A DNA stretch of 64,000 nt from Arenicola marina (GCA_964019135.1 OZ025258.1:32234186-32298185); one strand, 5' to 3'. Counted from the first letter of the stretch, positions 37,201 to 47,829 are shown. Notes: a model not told the origin generated them from the sequence alone. Made by a program: numbers and translations.

Positions 37201-40200
37201 ATGCTGATCTGACACACTTGGTTGGGGTTGCACTGCTCCAACGGACCCTGGTTACAGGTCGCCTCGTCCGGGGCGTCCGTGCATGACCGACAATGAATGC
37301 CTGGAACAAAGCGTAACCACATGTCAACTCTTCTTCCGGTGTTTAGTTTATCGTATTAAACACAATAAAAATCAATGGGATATATAACAAGTGGTACTGT
37401 TATCTATTACACGGCTACGGCTAGATAGGAGGTGGGGTGGATATGTTATTATGGTACAGTAGGGGTGTCAGCACATCGGGATTAGTGCACTATTTGAATT
37501 GTAATAATTCTTGAAGAAACTAATGGCTTATTATATTTTATGTTCATTGCATCTATCCCATAGTGACTGTTCGGAGCGACAGTTCGGTAATGAATTATGA
37601 CTCACCCACGGCTCTGACTGGGCACGCTGTGAAGACAAGAAAAAGAAGGACGTATTGGTACACAGACAAACAATGATGACAACGGCGACAGATGCAACCA
37701 CCTTTATGACACCCAAATACTGCATTAATATTGTGAAAAGACTAGAATATGCTGGGTATGGTTGTTCAGGAATGAGCCCCCTCCCCCTGCTTACATAGAT
37801 ACGTATATATGTAACGCGATAAGGAATCATTTTACGTAAACATTGAGGCAAAACATGCATCAACCTTCCACAGTACCAGTAATCAACACATCATAACGCA
37901 CGCAGAATAACGGAATCACCCAACTACTATCCTGAGTCACGTACCCGAGAGAACCAGCCATGCTGGACACATGGTCCCGCAAAACCACCCAGAAAATAAA
38001 TAATTTATCATTCAGGTAACACAGGTGGGAGGTAACCCACAGAGCATGGCGGCTATCAGGCTGACAGGTGGGAGGTAACTCACAGAGCATGGCGGGAGAC
38101 TGACAGGTGGGAGATAACTCACAGAGCATGGCGGCTATGAGACTGACAGGTGGGAGGTAACTCAGAGCATGGCGGCTATGAGACTGACAGGTGGGAGGTA
38201 ACTCACAGAGCATGGCGGGAGACTGACAGGTGGGAGGTAACTCACAGAGCATGGCGGGAGACTGACAGGTGGGAGATAACTCACAGAGCATGGCGGCTAT
38301 GAGACTGACAGGTGGGAGGTAACTCAGAGCATGGGGGCTATGAGACTGACAGGTGGGAGGTAACTCAGAGCATGGCGGCTATCAGACTGACAGGTGGGAG
38401 GTAACCCACAGAGCAGGGCGGCTATCAGGCTGACAGGTGGGAGGTAACTCACAGAGCATGGCGGGAGACTGACAGGTGGGAGGTAACTCACAGAGCATGG
38501 CGGGAGACTGACAGGTGGGAGGTAACTCACAGAGCATGGCGGCTATGAGACTGACAGGTGGGAGATAATTCACAGAGCATGGCGGCTATAAGACTGACAG
38601 GTGGGAGGTAACTCACAGAGCATTGCGGCTATAAGACTGACAGGTGGGAGGTAACTCACAGAGCATGGCGGGAGACTGGCAGGTGGGAGGTAACTCAGAG
38701 CATGGCGGCTATGAGACTGACAGGTGGGAGATAACTCAAAGCATGGCGGCTATGAGACTGACAGGTGGGAGGTAACTCACAGAGCATGGCGGGAGACTGA
38801 CAGGTGGGAGGTAACTCACAGAGCATGGCGGGAGACTGACAGGTGGGAGATAACTCACAGAGCATGGCGGCTATGAGACTGACAGGTGGGAGGTAACTCA
38901 GAGCATGGGGGCTATGAGACTGACAGGTGGGAGGTAACTCAGAGCATGGCGGCTATCAGACTGACAGGTGGGAGGTAACCCACAGAGCAGGGCGGCTATC
39001 AGGCTGACAGGTGGGAGGTAACTCACAGAGCATGGCGGGAGACTGACAGGTGGGAGGTAACTCACAGAGCATGGCGGGAGACTGACAGGTGGGAGGTAAC
39101 TCACAGAGCATGGCGGCTATGAGACTGACAGGTGGGAGATAATTCACAGAGCATGGCGGCTATAAGACTGACAGGTGGGAGGTAACTCACAGAGCATGGC
39201 GGCTATAAGACTGACAGGTGGGAGGTAACTCACAGAGCATGGCGGGAGACTGGCAGGTGGGAGGTAACTCAGAGCATGGCGGCTATGAGACTGACAGGTG
39301 GGAGATAACTCAAAGAGTATGGCGGCTATGAGACTGACAGGTAGGAGGTAACTCACAGAGCATGGCGGCTATAAGACTGACAGGTGGGAGGTAACTCACA
39401 GAGCATGGCGGATACGAGACTGGCACTTTCGTCGTTACAGGCATCGCCATCACAATACATTCCGCACTTGGTGTTGTCCGCATTCTCACACGTCACGACG
39501 TTGAGCTCCGGGCCTGCGCCCACACACCCCTTCTTCATCTGGCTGTCCCTGCAAGGTCAGCAAGGACGCTTTTGATCGGCCATGAGCGAATGCAATATTT
39601 TAAAAAGGAAACTAGAGGTCTATATTGGATGAGGTCTTTGCAAATCTTGTCAGCAGCGTCAAGGAATAAATAGATACATTATCGACAATAGTCATATCAG
39701 TCATATCAAATAATAAATAATAACTCCTTAATACTGTTGAATCAATGCGCGTCTCAGTTGATCTGGTCTTTGTTTTTGTGAACTATTTGTTCAGCTAGTT
39801 GCCCTCTTACTATGATTTTGTTCTTCTTACTTACTCTCCTATGATGCAGCGGATGCTGGTCTGACACACTTGATTGGGATTGCATTGCTCCAGTGGTCCC
39901 TGGTCGCAAACATTCTCATCCGTCTCTTCCACACAGGTACGGCACAGGGGTCCTGAAATGATATGGGCCTTACCATTGCAATCACATGAGTCGAAAAGCG
40001 GCTCAGTGGCAGGTGTGCAGCGAAACGATTATAATAATAGCGTGCCAGGCCATGCAAGAGAGTTTTATTACAGGATCAGTGTATCTCTGCCTCGAGGAGA
40101 CAACGTTAATTGGCGGCTTCGGAAGAGATAACTCACCCACATCCGGGACCGGGCAAGCTGCAAGAAATAAGAAGAAAGTAAGTGATATTATCTTTACAGA

Positions 40201-42419
40201 AGCAGCTTCTAGTACTAGTAGCAGTTATAGAAGTAAGAATATCCCTGCATTACAGTTAATACAACAATAATAATAATAATAATTTTTTAAGAATAGTAAA
40301 AATAATAAATAATACTAATTATAATAAAAGTCATAATATCATTAATATTAATAACATATATGTAACAACTGTGATTTTAGCATTTTATTCCATCAATCTA
40401 TCTCTTTCTGTGAATCAGGGCGATATTAACAGTAACAGGGGGGTGAGCAAGGGGTATTTGCGTTCCGTGCCAGGGTTGGTTCTGCGGAGGAGAGATGCCT
40501 TGCAAATCGGTTAGCTCATAGCTTGTGGAGAGAAAATAAGTGCTTCAAGCCAGAACAGGATTCTATATACTCTTTAGGCCAAAATCGAGGGAAAGAGGGT
40601 GGGGTGAGGATGGCGAGAAGGGCTCACGCCAACCATTAGTACGAAGATTCAAGACTGATGACGTAGGTGTTAATTGCGTCCTGGTTTTGCCATTAAGCTG
40701 AGTAGAATTATTCTGGGAAATGAAGAAGTTGTTGACTGCTCACTTAGGACGCTGTTGATCTCGTCATAGTTGGCAGCATTGCACAGCTCGGAGTCACAGT
40801 AGACAGTACACTTGGTGTTGGTGTTGTCTGTACACGTGGGACCTCCGTTGATGTTATTAGCATTACTAGCGCCAACGCAACCCTTCTTTATCATGATGCT
40901 GGAATATAATCGCGCGCATGTGTGTTAAAACCCACAACATTAAGCAAAACCGGCGGCTAAGTAATTTTGCTTTGAAACTTATATTATACTTATTTAGAAG
41001 CTTGTATATTAAACAATCATTTTCAACTATACCCTAGCCGCCGCTCCCCCCCCCCTCCCCCGCACCCCTGCCACGCCAGCGAGCACAGGAAAGTTTGCTG
41101 AGTCCCAAACGCATTAAATTCGATTCAATACATAGTGGTCAGTTGTCAATTCATAATTTTATCGACGGAAAAAGCGCGGGGTATTTGACCTCAGTGACTA
41201 CCTACCCCGTCGGGGAGATGCATCGGACGACCGTCTGGCATATCTGGTTATTGTTACAATCATCCGTGGTCCCCTGCGACATGCACTCCTCCTCGCTGGC
41301 AGACTCCGTGCATTTGTGACACGTGGGACCTGTTCACCATGCAATCAAATAGAAGTCGCATTGAGTCGTGATACAATTGCGTCGGGCTTCCTTACATTTC
41401 TAGCTGATATTGTAGTTGATTTATACACTAATAATCATCATAAGTATAACAACTGTTAAAAAATGTATTGCTTAACAACAGAGCTGTAATATGAAATACA
41501 TTATTCTAAAAAAAAGAAAAGGCAGTTGTGCCTATCAAATTTCGTAATTGTATTTTATGTAACATGTATTTCATTTACATTTTTGCTTTTTTTAAAGTAT
41601 TTTCCTTTATTCCTGCTAATAGCAGTCAACAATTCTTCAGGTAGTTCCAGTAATCCATTACAGTGAAACCATGGTAGTAGCTAGTACTCATTGTATTACA
41701 AACATAACTATAGCCTCATGCACAATGTTGACGTGTTGTACCAAGTCTTGGAATGAATAGCACAGTAAATGTTACCATACGACAATGCGTATCTACAGAG
41801 CGAGACTAAAAGACAACAAAGGCAATAACATTTCAGCAACATGCAAACAAGAGAAACGGCGTTGTCATCTAAATTAATGTTCCTATTGGGTCTTCAAATA
41901 AATGATTACGATTTAGGACTACTATCTTCCTATGTGACTACGGTAGGTAGATCACCATTTTCATACTAAATAAAGGTTGCTGCCCTTAGTAAATGGAAAA
42001 AATAAAATGAGACAAAATTCCCCCTGCTTCTAAACTCATGAACAATCTGCCAAATTTGACCCCCCCCCCACTCCTGCAGTGTTGTACCCAAGAGAACTTC
42101 GGGTATCCACCAATCTCAAATCTCAAATGTACTGTTAGTGACGATCTGTTGAAAGCTTAGTCTACTAATATCGAAATAGACAAGAGAAATAAACTGCTTA
42201 GGTCGACATCGTTTAGCAAAAACTGCTATGCCTCAAAATCCCCCCCTCCCCCCATGCCCTCTTTATCTGTCCTTTATAAAACCTTCTGGGAGAAGGCATG
42301 TTTGTTTTGTCGGCGTGTTTTAGTTGGACATTGGTTGATGGGGTATGGTTGGCATTACCGGCAGCGTTCACACCGCTGATAACCAACAGCAGGGCGACAG
42401 CCAAAGTCCCCATGATCAT
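28174..42419 (-). CDS. Gene B: secreted five-LU-domain protein, 571 aa, 17 coding exons
   Basis: Exons (5' to 3'): 42359-42419, 41206-41329, 40744-40898, 40137-40157, 39835-39952, 39400-39548, 37606-37626, 37183-37300, 36615-36769, 36059-36079, 35707-35833, 34772-34923, 31884-31904, 31505-31619, 29668-29816, 28608-28721, 28174-28268. They total 1,716 nt with no frame break. Layout: signal peptide 1-20; LU domains about 21-113, 121-209, 217-307, 315-407 and 415-502; Pro/Thr/Glu stalk 503-540; tail 541-571 with a DLIQLDIL helix-like segment and basic end SRRPGR. Each domain has 11 Cys plus one from the following linker. No transmembrane segment is seen, so it is probably secreted. Ly6/uPAR family members bind receptors, channels or proteases; the ligand here is unknown. 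A TATA promoter lies at 42,826 and AATAAA at 27,862. Confidence 0.8.
28608..28721 (-). CDS. Gene B exon 16: Pro/Thr/Glu stalk
   Basis: 114 nt, phase 1-1. Opens with Cys (ACTVGPTPEPTEVEPPEPTT) then runs acidic and Pro/Thr-rich. The donor (TCAG|GTGCTG) is weak. Confidence 0.65.
28740..29260. repeat. 56-bp tandem repeat in gene B intron
   Basis: Units with TTGCTCC at 28757, 28813, 28869, 28924, 28981, 29037, 29092, 29149 and 29205. Lengths of 55-57 bp form a 168-bp three-unit pattern (28924-29091 recurs at 29092-29259). On the minus strand units contain TGACGGTAAGATCT, a donor-like site. Confidence 0.88.
29668..29816 (-). CDS. Gene B exon 15: LU5 back half
   Basis: 149 nt, TRITKRCKRETVADP..CGEDGCNVD, donor CCTGG|GTAAGA. 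Paralogue of gene D 49168-49316. Confidence 0.82.
29935..30050 (+). mobile_element. Possible tRNA-derived SINE fragment
   Basis: Contains an A-box-like CTCAGTTGGTAAGCATACTG and, about 30 nt on, a B-box-like GTCGTGGGTTCATTA. The B box is degenerate (GGTTCATTA rather than GGTTCGANTC) and no cloverleaf forms cleanly, so it is a relic at best. Confidence 0.35.
30070..31504. repeat. 26-27-bp donor-bearing tandem repeat (about 54 units), gene B intron
   Basis: Unit ACAGACCACACGAAACACTG+CCTACTT. On the minus strand each unit reads GTGTGGTCT|GTAAGTAGGCA, matching the end and donor of exon 31505-31619, which abuts the array. CAACGTAGAG variants recur. Confidence 0.92.
31505..31619 (-). CDS. Gene B exon 14: LU5 front half
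   Basis: 115 nt, GIECQKC..CRDGNLCYTKVIC, donor TGGTCT|GTAAGT. The donor-containing end is the seed of the 26-27-bp array that follows. Confidence 0.82.
31884..31904 (-). CDS. Gene B exon 13: 21-nt linker (NCPVRPPG)
   Basis: TTTGTAG|ATTGCCC..CCAG|GTAAGA, phase 1-1. Gene D has CPVKPPG. Confidence 0.75.
32080..34771. repeat. 33-bp donor-bearing tandem repeat (about 80 units), gene B intron
   Basis: Unit GAGAGCCTGGAAGAGGGCTG+ACATGTACTTACT. Minus strand: CTCTTCCAGGCTCTCA|GTAAGT, identical to the end of exon 34772-34923. Donor variants GTAAGT, GTGAGT and GTTAGT alternate along the array. A ten-unit (330-bp) block beginning with CTCACAGCCTGG recurs at 32955-33284 and in shorter form after it. Confidence 0.93.
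34772..34923 (-). CDS. Gene B exon 12: LU4 back half
   Basis: 152 nt, ARYKKRC..CDTNYCNTD..ELFQAL, donor CTCA|GTAAGT. Its 3' end (CTCTTCCAGGCTCTCA) plus donor is the seed of the 33-bp array. Confidence 0.82.
35000..35700 (-). other. Gene B intron 11
   Basis: Unique intronic sequence. I see no further exon. A short direct repeat AAGACTGACCACTACAGAAA occurs near 35480-35550. Confidence 0.5.
35707..35833 (-). CDS. Gene B exon 11: LU4 front half
   Basis: 127 nt, GPICTVC..CFAKVLCDRPNE, donor GAGAC|GTAAGT. One codon longer than the gene D copy. Confidence 0.82.
36059..36079 (-). CDS. Gene B exon 10: 21-nt linker (DCPTRGVG)
   Basis: CTTTCAG|ATTGTCC..GTGG|GTAAGT, phase 1-1. Gene D has CPTTGVG at the same place. 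Confidence 0.75.
36615..36769 (-). CDS. Gene B exon 9: LU3 back half
   Basis: 155 nt, DSLMKKGCVG..CDSEACN, donor GATCG|GTGAGT. Paralogue of gene D 53685-53839. Confidence 0.82.
37183..37300 (-). CDS. Gene B exon 8: LU3 front half
   Basis: 118 nt, GIHCRSC..CNPNQVCQISIRC, donor GGAGG|GTAAGC. Paralogue of gene D 54775-54892. Confidence 0.82.
37606..37626 (-). CDS. Gene B exon 7: 21-nt linker (CPVRAVG)
   Basis: CTTCACAG|CGTGCCCAGTCAGAGCCGTG G|GTGAGT, phase 1-1. Confidence 0.72.
38010..39399. repeat. 43/38-bp donor-bearing tandem repeat (about 33 units), gene B intron
   Basis: Unit GGTGGGAGGTAACTCACAGA+GCATGGCGGCTATGAGACTGACA, with a shorter form GCGGGAGACTGACA. Minus strand: GCCATGCTCT|GTGAGTTACC, the end of exon 39400-39548. 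A 574-bp block is duplicated (38324-38573 recurs at 38898-39147). Confidence 0.92.
39400..39548 (-). CDS. Gene B exon 6: LU2 back half
   Basis: 149 nt, acceptor CTTGCAG, donor ATGCTCT|GTGAGT. Encodes MKKGCVGAG..CDGDACN. The exon end SAMLC and its donor are the seed of the 43-bp array that follows. Confidence 0.8.
39835..39952 (-). CDS. Gene B exon 5: LU2 front half
   Basis: 118 nt, phase 1-2, donor GGAGA|GTAAGT. Encodes GPLCRTC..CNPNQVCQTSIRC. Confidence 0.82.
40137..40157 (-). CDS. Gene B exon 4: 21-nt linker (TCPVPDVG)
   Basis: CTTGCAG|CTTGCCCGGTCCCGG..GTGG|GTGAGT, phase 1-1. It supplies one Cys and a Pro/Gly hinge between LU1 and LU2. Confidence 0.72.
40744..40898 (-). CDS. Gene B exon 3: LU1 back half
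   Basis: 155 nt, acceptor TATTCCAG, donor CTAA|GTGAGC. Encodes IMIKKGC..CDSELCN. Read-through would stop at 40670, but splicing to the Cys linker at 40137-40157 keeps the repeated cassette pattern. Confidence 0.8.
41206..41329 (-). CDS. Gene B exon 2: LU1 front half
   Basis: 124 nt, phase 1-2, acceptor GAACAG, donor ACGGG|GTAGGT. Encodes GPTCHKC..CQTVVRC with six Cys; paralogous to gene A 1361-1481. Confidence 0.82.
41330..42358 (-). other. Gene B intron 2
   Basis: Unique intron. The first 60 nt upstream of exon 2 match the corresponding gene A intron (AAGTCGCATTGAGTCGTGAT), showing recent common descent. Confidence 0.6.
42359..42419 (-). CDS. Gene B exon 1 (coding): signal peptide
   Basis: The first ATG at 42419 gives MIMGTLAVALLLVISGVNAA, ending GCCG|GTAATG in phase 1. 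A second ATG two codons on could also serve. UTR extends to 42443 after CTCCACAG. Confidence 0.8.
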
Positions 42420-42740
42420 CCTGATGACGGGAAGCGCTCTCAGCTGTGGAGGAAACAACGGGCAGGAATTCATTTCCATGAGCAAGGGATAGCGTGGTCC
42501 ATAAACCTGGAAGGCGACGTCATGTCTATCTGGCAATGCCTGTGTCGTGGCCGGAATCATTATTACCGACTGAACGTGTCATCACTTGCGTCAACAGCAA
42601 CTTACTACTTACTAATTTTATTACGAAGTCTTGTAGTTTTTAAATAGCAACAGTTTACCGTGCAGTGTTAGAGGCACAGAAAATAGCGTGTTTCTTGTGG
42701 TAGGTTCCACGCAGGGGGTTTATCTCGAAGCGGTACTTAC

Positions 42741-42832
42741 CAGTAATATGCTTATACTTGTGAGGTTCGGCCTTTGAGTGTCAGCAGCGTCCTGTGGTGT
42801 GCTCCCCCGGCGCCAAACGAGCCTTTATGGAC
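42741..42832 (-). promoter_or_regulatory. Gene B core promoter and noncoding first exon
   Basis: CATAAAG at about 42823-42829, then a leader ending ATTACTG|GTAAGT at 42741. Near-identical to the gene A promoter block. Confidence 0.65.
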
Positions 42833-43482
42833 CGCGCGGTGCTTCCATCTGCCGCCTCAATGTCGTAATAAACAGACACGAAGACAATTGCGACGTCTAT
42901 CACCTGTTCTTAGACGGTAATTGAAATGAAATAGATGTCATGCAGAAACGAAGAATATCCCGTGACCCACAGCTGTGTGTGTCAGGCGGCTAACGATCCG
43001 TAAATGTTTCAACATTGGGTGTCGTCAGCGCTTGTAACTGAGGACAAATTTAATGATATTGTGGTATTACTATAGAGCAACCCTGACAAGATAATAGGTT
43101 CCCCATTACATGAGGTCGCAATTCACCATCATGGGCTTACTTTTCTATATGGTTTGACCACACGGTATAGTGCATCACATTATTGTAATCATATACCGAA
43201 TGCTGGAGAAGCATATCATACGCACAATTACATATGGGCTAACGATGTGAAAAAATCCATATAACAGATCATATAGCAATGTAAGGCCATAATAGTCAAT
43301 ATGCGTTTCTTTTTGGGGGATTTAGTTAGACTACTTTCTCATCGTTAGGCTGGGTATCTTCTCATTTGTGTTGGTACCAGGCCTGATGTCTATGCTATGC
43401 TTATGCTGTCTTCCTAGGACACGGCTTGATGGCGGATGGCGGCATGGACTTTTCTCCACTGTTCAGTCAGCGCAAACCTCCT

Positions 43483-43740
43483 CAAGGGCGGATCCAGGGG
43501 CGCGGGGTAGGATCCGACCCTCCCCCCTTTTTTTTAGGAAGAATGCCGTTTTTCAATGCAAAATTTAGGCCATCTGAGGTGTGCCCCCCCCCCCCACCCC
43601 CCGCCACAGCTTTTTTTTTGAAGAAGAACGCTATCTAATGCTGTGCGAACCCGCCCGCACCCCCGGTCGGCAAAAAATTGATGGATCCTCCGGTCTTAAG
43701 TTTGGACCTCTCCCTTTTCCAATTCCTGCATCCGGCCCTG
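43483..43740. mobile_element. Degenerate MITE-like element
   Basis: Ends are related inverted sequences: AGGGCGGATCCAGGGG on the left and TCCTGCATCCGGCCCTG on the right. The interior is C-rich and G-rich. No clear target duplication. Confidence 0.4.
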
Positions 43741-43890
43741 CTCCTATCCTACTACACACATTACCGTCTGTATGGCCCTGCTCCTGTCCTGCTACACACA
43801 TTACCGTCTGTATGGCCCTGCTCCTGTCCTGCTACACACATTACCGTCTGGATGGCCCTTCTCCGGTCCTGCTACACACATTACCGTCAA
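43733..43890. repeat. 40-bp tandem repeat (about 4 units)
   Basis: Units of GGCCCTGCTCCTGTCCTGCT+ACACACATTACCGTCTGTAT. Confidence 0.8.
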
Positions 43891-44109
43891 CAACAGCATT
43901 TTAATTTGATATCGTTTTTCAATAATCGTGGCAATATGCAAAACTTGTTGAATTGAAATAGATAGATGAATCTGAAATTGTATATGCCTTGTGCTAGATG
44001 CGCTCGCCAGTATACATGTCTCACTCTTAGATGCGGAGTCAACAATGTCAAGCTCACTGTTTATCACCATCTTTCGCTTCTCGGCTCAGAAAGTACAGTA
44101 CAGGTGCAG

Positions 44110-44212
44110 CAAGTACACTCTTCCAGCTCCTTCATAGAACACTCTGGGTCAGATGAAGTACACTCTTCCAGCTCCGTCATAGAACACTCTGGGTCAGATG
44201 CCATAATCCAGA
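44110..44212. repeat. Two-copy direct repeat
   Basis: GTACACTCTTCCAGCTCC followed by TCATAGAACACTCTGGGTCAG occurs twice in tandem (about 49-bp period). Confidence 0.8.
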
Positions 44213-44687
44213 ACCTAGATCGGTCTTCATTAAACAACTTTAATGAGCAACGTTCTCGTGTAAACCACAAAGAAGCCAGTAGGCTTACAGAGGCTAAGCT
44301 CCCATAAGTTCCACACATGATTTCGAAATGTCTTGGCACCCAATCCTATCCCTTGATAAAAGACGTATTGACTAAGGTATACCAGTGGAAAACGTTTGTA
44401 TTATATTCTTTTATTTTGAAAGGCCCTAATTTAGCCCCCAACGCCCTACTCGCCTGCAACACAAGTGGTAACGCTAAACCTGTATATGACCAAGGTAATG
44501 GCGCAAATAGACATGTGGTTCTCAGAAGTTTTGTCCAACCCATACCATTCTACCGGGATGTATTGTGGCCTGACCTACCATATGCACAAAACTCGCCTAG
44601 AGCAGCCACATTTAATGTGTTCTATTTCCGCGTAGAGAGTTCATGGACATTGCCGTTGTTTCGGTGGTTCGTCCGTCGTGTCTCTCG

Positions 44688-45045
44688 TTAAAGCCATGTC
44701 CAGACGACATGATTCCACCTATAGGTCACACCTATTTCACGCGAGTCATGACCTATAGATCTTACCGTCTGGACAGGCGATTGAACAAGCCCATAGGCTA
44801 TTTTATGACCAATAGGTCTTGTCGGGTGCCATGAAACATGCTCTATTCGTTAGGTCAAACCTATAGGTCATAGAATCTCTGGCCATTATTGCATGTCTTT
44901 GTGTCACGTGATTGAAACTCCCGTGGTTCGGTAATAAAGATTTGACCTATGGGATAATCGCGCCGTGTGGACAGTGATGTCTCGTAGGTCAAGAAGCTCA
45001 CAGGAAAAACCTATGGGAAAAACCTACCGTTTGTACGGGGCTTAA
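44688..45045. mobile_element. TTAA-flanked nonautonomous DNA element (piggyBac-like MITE)
   Basis: TTAA at 44688-44691 and 45042-45045 flank inverted ends AGCCATGTCCAGACG and CGTTTGTACGGGGCT. Subterminal CCTATAGGTCA motifs repeat several times in both orientations. TTAA target choice is a piggyBac trait. There is no transposase frame. Confidence 0.55.
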
Positions 45046-45950
45046 CTGTAAGAACTGCTTGGATCAGTTACATGCCTGGATCAATGGAAGTCATTACCAC
45101 GGCTAGCTTGTCATCAACCGGTCCGTTGCACATGTCATAGACATATTATTGTAATTTGCGGGGTTGTGCGCAAAATAATATCTTGCCAACTGTATTCACC
45201 GACTATCAATACCGTTGGTGGCATCGGGGACAAGCTGAACCCAAACGATCTATTATGCTTGCTTGTCATAAGGTCATAATAAGATGAGGCGATTGGCCAG
45301 GCAATCAATGGATGCGTGATGGGTGTGTGATGGAGGTGCCATCATTTTGCTGTCAGAGATTCCAACCAAGCTATAATTGTATTGCCTTGCCGCTCCGTTC
45401 CGTGGTTTACGGTGGCATAATGGGGAATTATCGACCGTTGCAATCCCTCTCGAACAATGAACACGGCTTCTGTAAACTCAGACGAAGATACAATCAACGA
45501 TTATTTATTGTGGAAAATTATCAAATTCACGATAAGTTATTGTGTGTATAAAAAGAAACAGTATCGAACGGAGGAAGAAAATAGGGTCTGTAAGTGACGC
45601 GTAGCCTTGAATATGCAATGAAAATAAAAATTATATCTGTTATACACAGTCAGCGTTTAATTAAGTGCATTCCGAAAGGCAATAAGAAAAGATAATATTT
45701 GAAGTATTGGAGGCTAATGACTGTTGAATGCATATTAGAAACTTACATAAAGTTATATCAAGATGGTACTTCTGTGCTTCGTAATGATTCGGAAAGTTCG
45801 TTTAGAAGAACATTTCATGTGTTCTCCATTTATATAACCTTTGCAAACTTAACACTGATTGTATCAGACACAAAACCTACACTTATAGAACCACTCTCTA
45901 CGGCCTTGGTTCCCCGTCAGGCTCATGACGGATCCGCTTAAGCTATAGTC

Positions 45951-46393
45951 CCTCTGCCCCACGTTAAATTTAACCATCAGAATTATCCTTCATACCCAAA
46001 AACTGAATATGACTCTAATCGGAGATATATTCGCAGTTTGGCGTAATGCCGTAGTACCGTAGCGGACGAATTAATTCAATTTTGATTAATTACACGGCAT
46101 TTTACTTTGTTTTTGAGTTCGATCAAGGTCAAGGTTTTTTATTCACTCTTCCATTGTAATCGTACGACAACGAAATGTCAATTTTTATCAAATTCTGCAT
46201 CGAAAATATAAATTTCAACCTAAACAACCCAGTAAAACTACTCGTGACCTCCGCACCTTAGAGGTCAACCGTGAGGTTGGCGGTTGCCAGGTCGCGCCGC
46301 TGACTTAGGCAATGCGCACCTCGAAGGTGGTTCGGCCCTAAATCGAGGGTCGGGCGACCCGAAAAGGCAGTACCTGGTTACGTGGGGCAGAGG
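45951..46393. mobile_element. Candidate DNA element with 15-bp inverted ends
   Basis: CCTCTGCCCCACGTTA on the left and TTACGTGGGGCAGAGG on the right enclose 443 bp. No convincing target duplication. Confidence 0.45.
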
Positions 46394-47829
46394 TTATGTG
46401 AAGAACGAGCTCCCTCTGATGACAGAGTGCACGTCTTGATCACAGTGCCCAAACACGCCGTGAGACATGTCGCAATCACCACGTGTTTGTTGTTGTTTGT
46501 GCTCAAAATCTGACGACGAGCCGGATGTGGAAGGAGAACTGACCATGCCTTTCATGTTATTAAACAAGCAGTTAATAATGACGTTAGGGATAGGGACCCA
46601 CCATTAGAATCTGTAAACGGGGAGCGGCTAAAAAAAATTGAAAACATAAAATTTATAAGTAGCGACAATTTGAAAAAAAAGCTCGTTGGTTTAAAAAAAA
46701 AATCTTACTAACTCTAAAGGAATAAAAACAATATTTTAACAAGCCAGTTTGTTGCCAGACGATTGGCATTCCTATTCAACCCTATTATTCGGGAGTATTA
46801 TTTTCATTTCATCTGCAAGTATACCCGGGTGGAAGGGATCATTAATACATTGCAGCGTTGGGAGGGGGGGGGGTCCGCGGTATAGCCCCCTTTCTTCACC
46901 TCCAAAGCAATCTCGAAAATCCGCTCTGGAGGGATATTTATTTCCGTTGACGCGCTATATGTTGCAGTTTCACTCCCTTAACTCTTTTTTTTCACGGCAA
47001 ACCGGCTCTGTGAACGTAACTCCCCCCCCCCCCCCCCGGTCTCGAGTTTTAAGATATCCGCTCAATAAGGGTATCTCTCCATAATGCATGTGGTCCGTTC
47101 TTTTGTCGAGACTGTTGGAAGCGTTGTATTTTGAGGCAAATCGTCGATGTTTACACTTCTGCGACAAACGGAACACCATAGGGTATGGTCCTCGTCTGGT
47201 CAGTCTAGATAAGGAGTGTTGTTATGTAACCATAGATACCCCTCGAAGACATGCGAGTCATGATTATTATGTTACGTCATACGCCAGGTAAAACCCCGCG
47301 CGGCACATACGATCGCCTGACATTAACAGTCAGTCATGAGACAACCGCAGTCTGGTTTATCAACTGTCCAGCCGCTCGTATGTTACATAAATCTACTCTG
47401 AGAGTTAAAATTTGATATGCACAGAAGTTCAGTGATTAGTTGTACATCCACGGACAGCGTTAGCCGATCTTGTGTCCGAAGCGAGTGAAGGCAAACAACC
47501 GGAAGATAGGTAGCACGATCGTTGATGGTGTTGACATGGAGCATAAATATCCCTGTCTCGTGGGGTCTCGATAAGATCTCGTATTGACTGAACAGCCCTA
47601 TACACTGTAAAGTATCCGTCCACTGGAGGCCGCGAACCTTATCATTAAGGGCATGTTGTTTTCAACACGTTTTAATACGGCTGTGAGGCAGGGGTGGTGT
47701 GTAGCTTACTGCGGGTAGGGCGAGACATCCTAACAGTCGCAAGCCAGATTCCGTTCTGTTGCAATACGATACCAGAAAGTTCTCGCACACCTACATCATC
47801 CTGTTGCCACGAACAGAGCTGGAGGCCGT

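Larger units (their letters stand above)
42860..47825. other. Intergenic region between gene D and gene B
   Basis: About 5 kb with no supported exons. It holds small DNA elements at 43483-43740, 44688-45045 and 45951-46393, a 40-bp repeat at 43740-43890 and a 49-bp direct repeat at about 44110-44210. Confidence 0.55.

Noticed and set aside
46255..46390. tRNA or V-SINE core inside the 45951-46393 element
   Set aside because: GGTTCGGCCC only weakly resembles a B box and there is no matching A box at the right distance.
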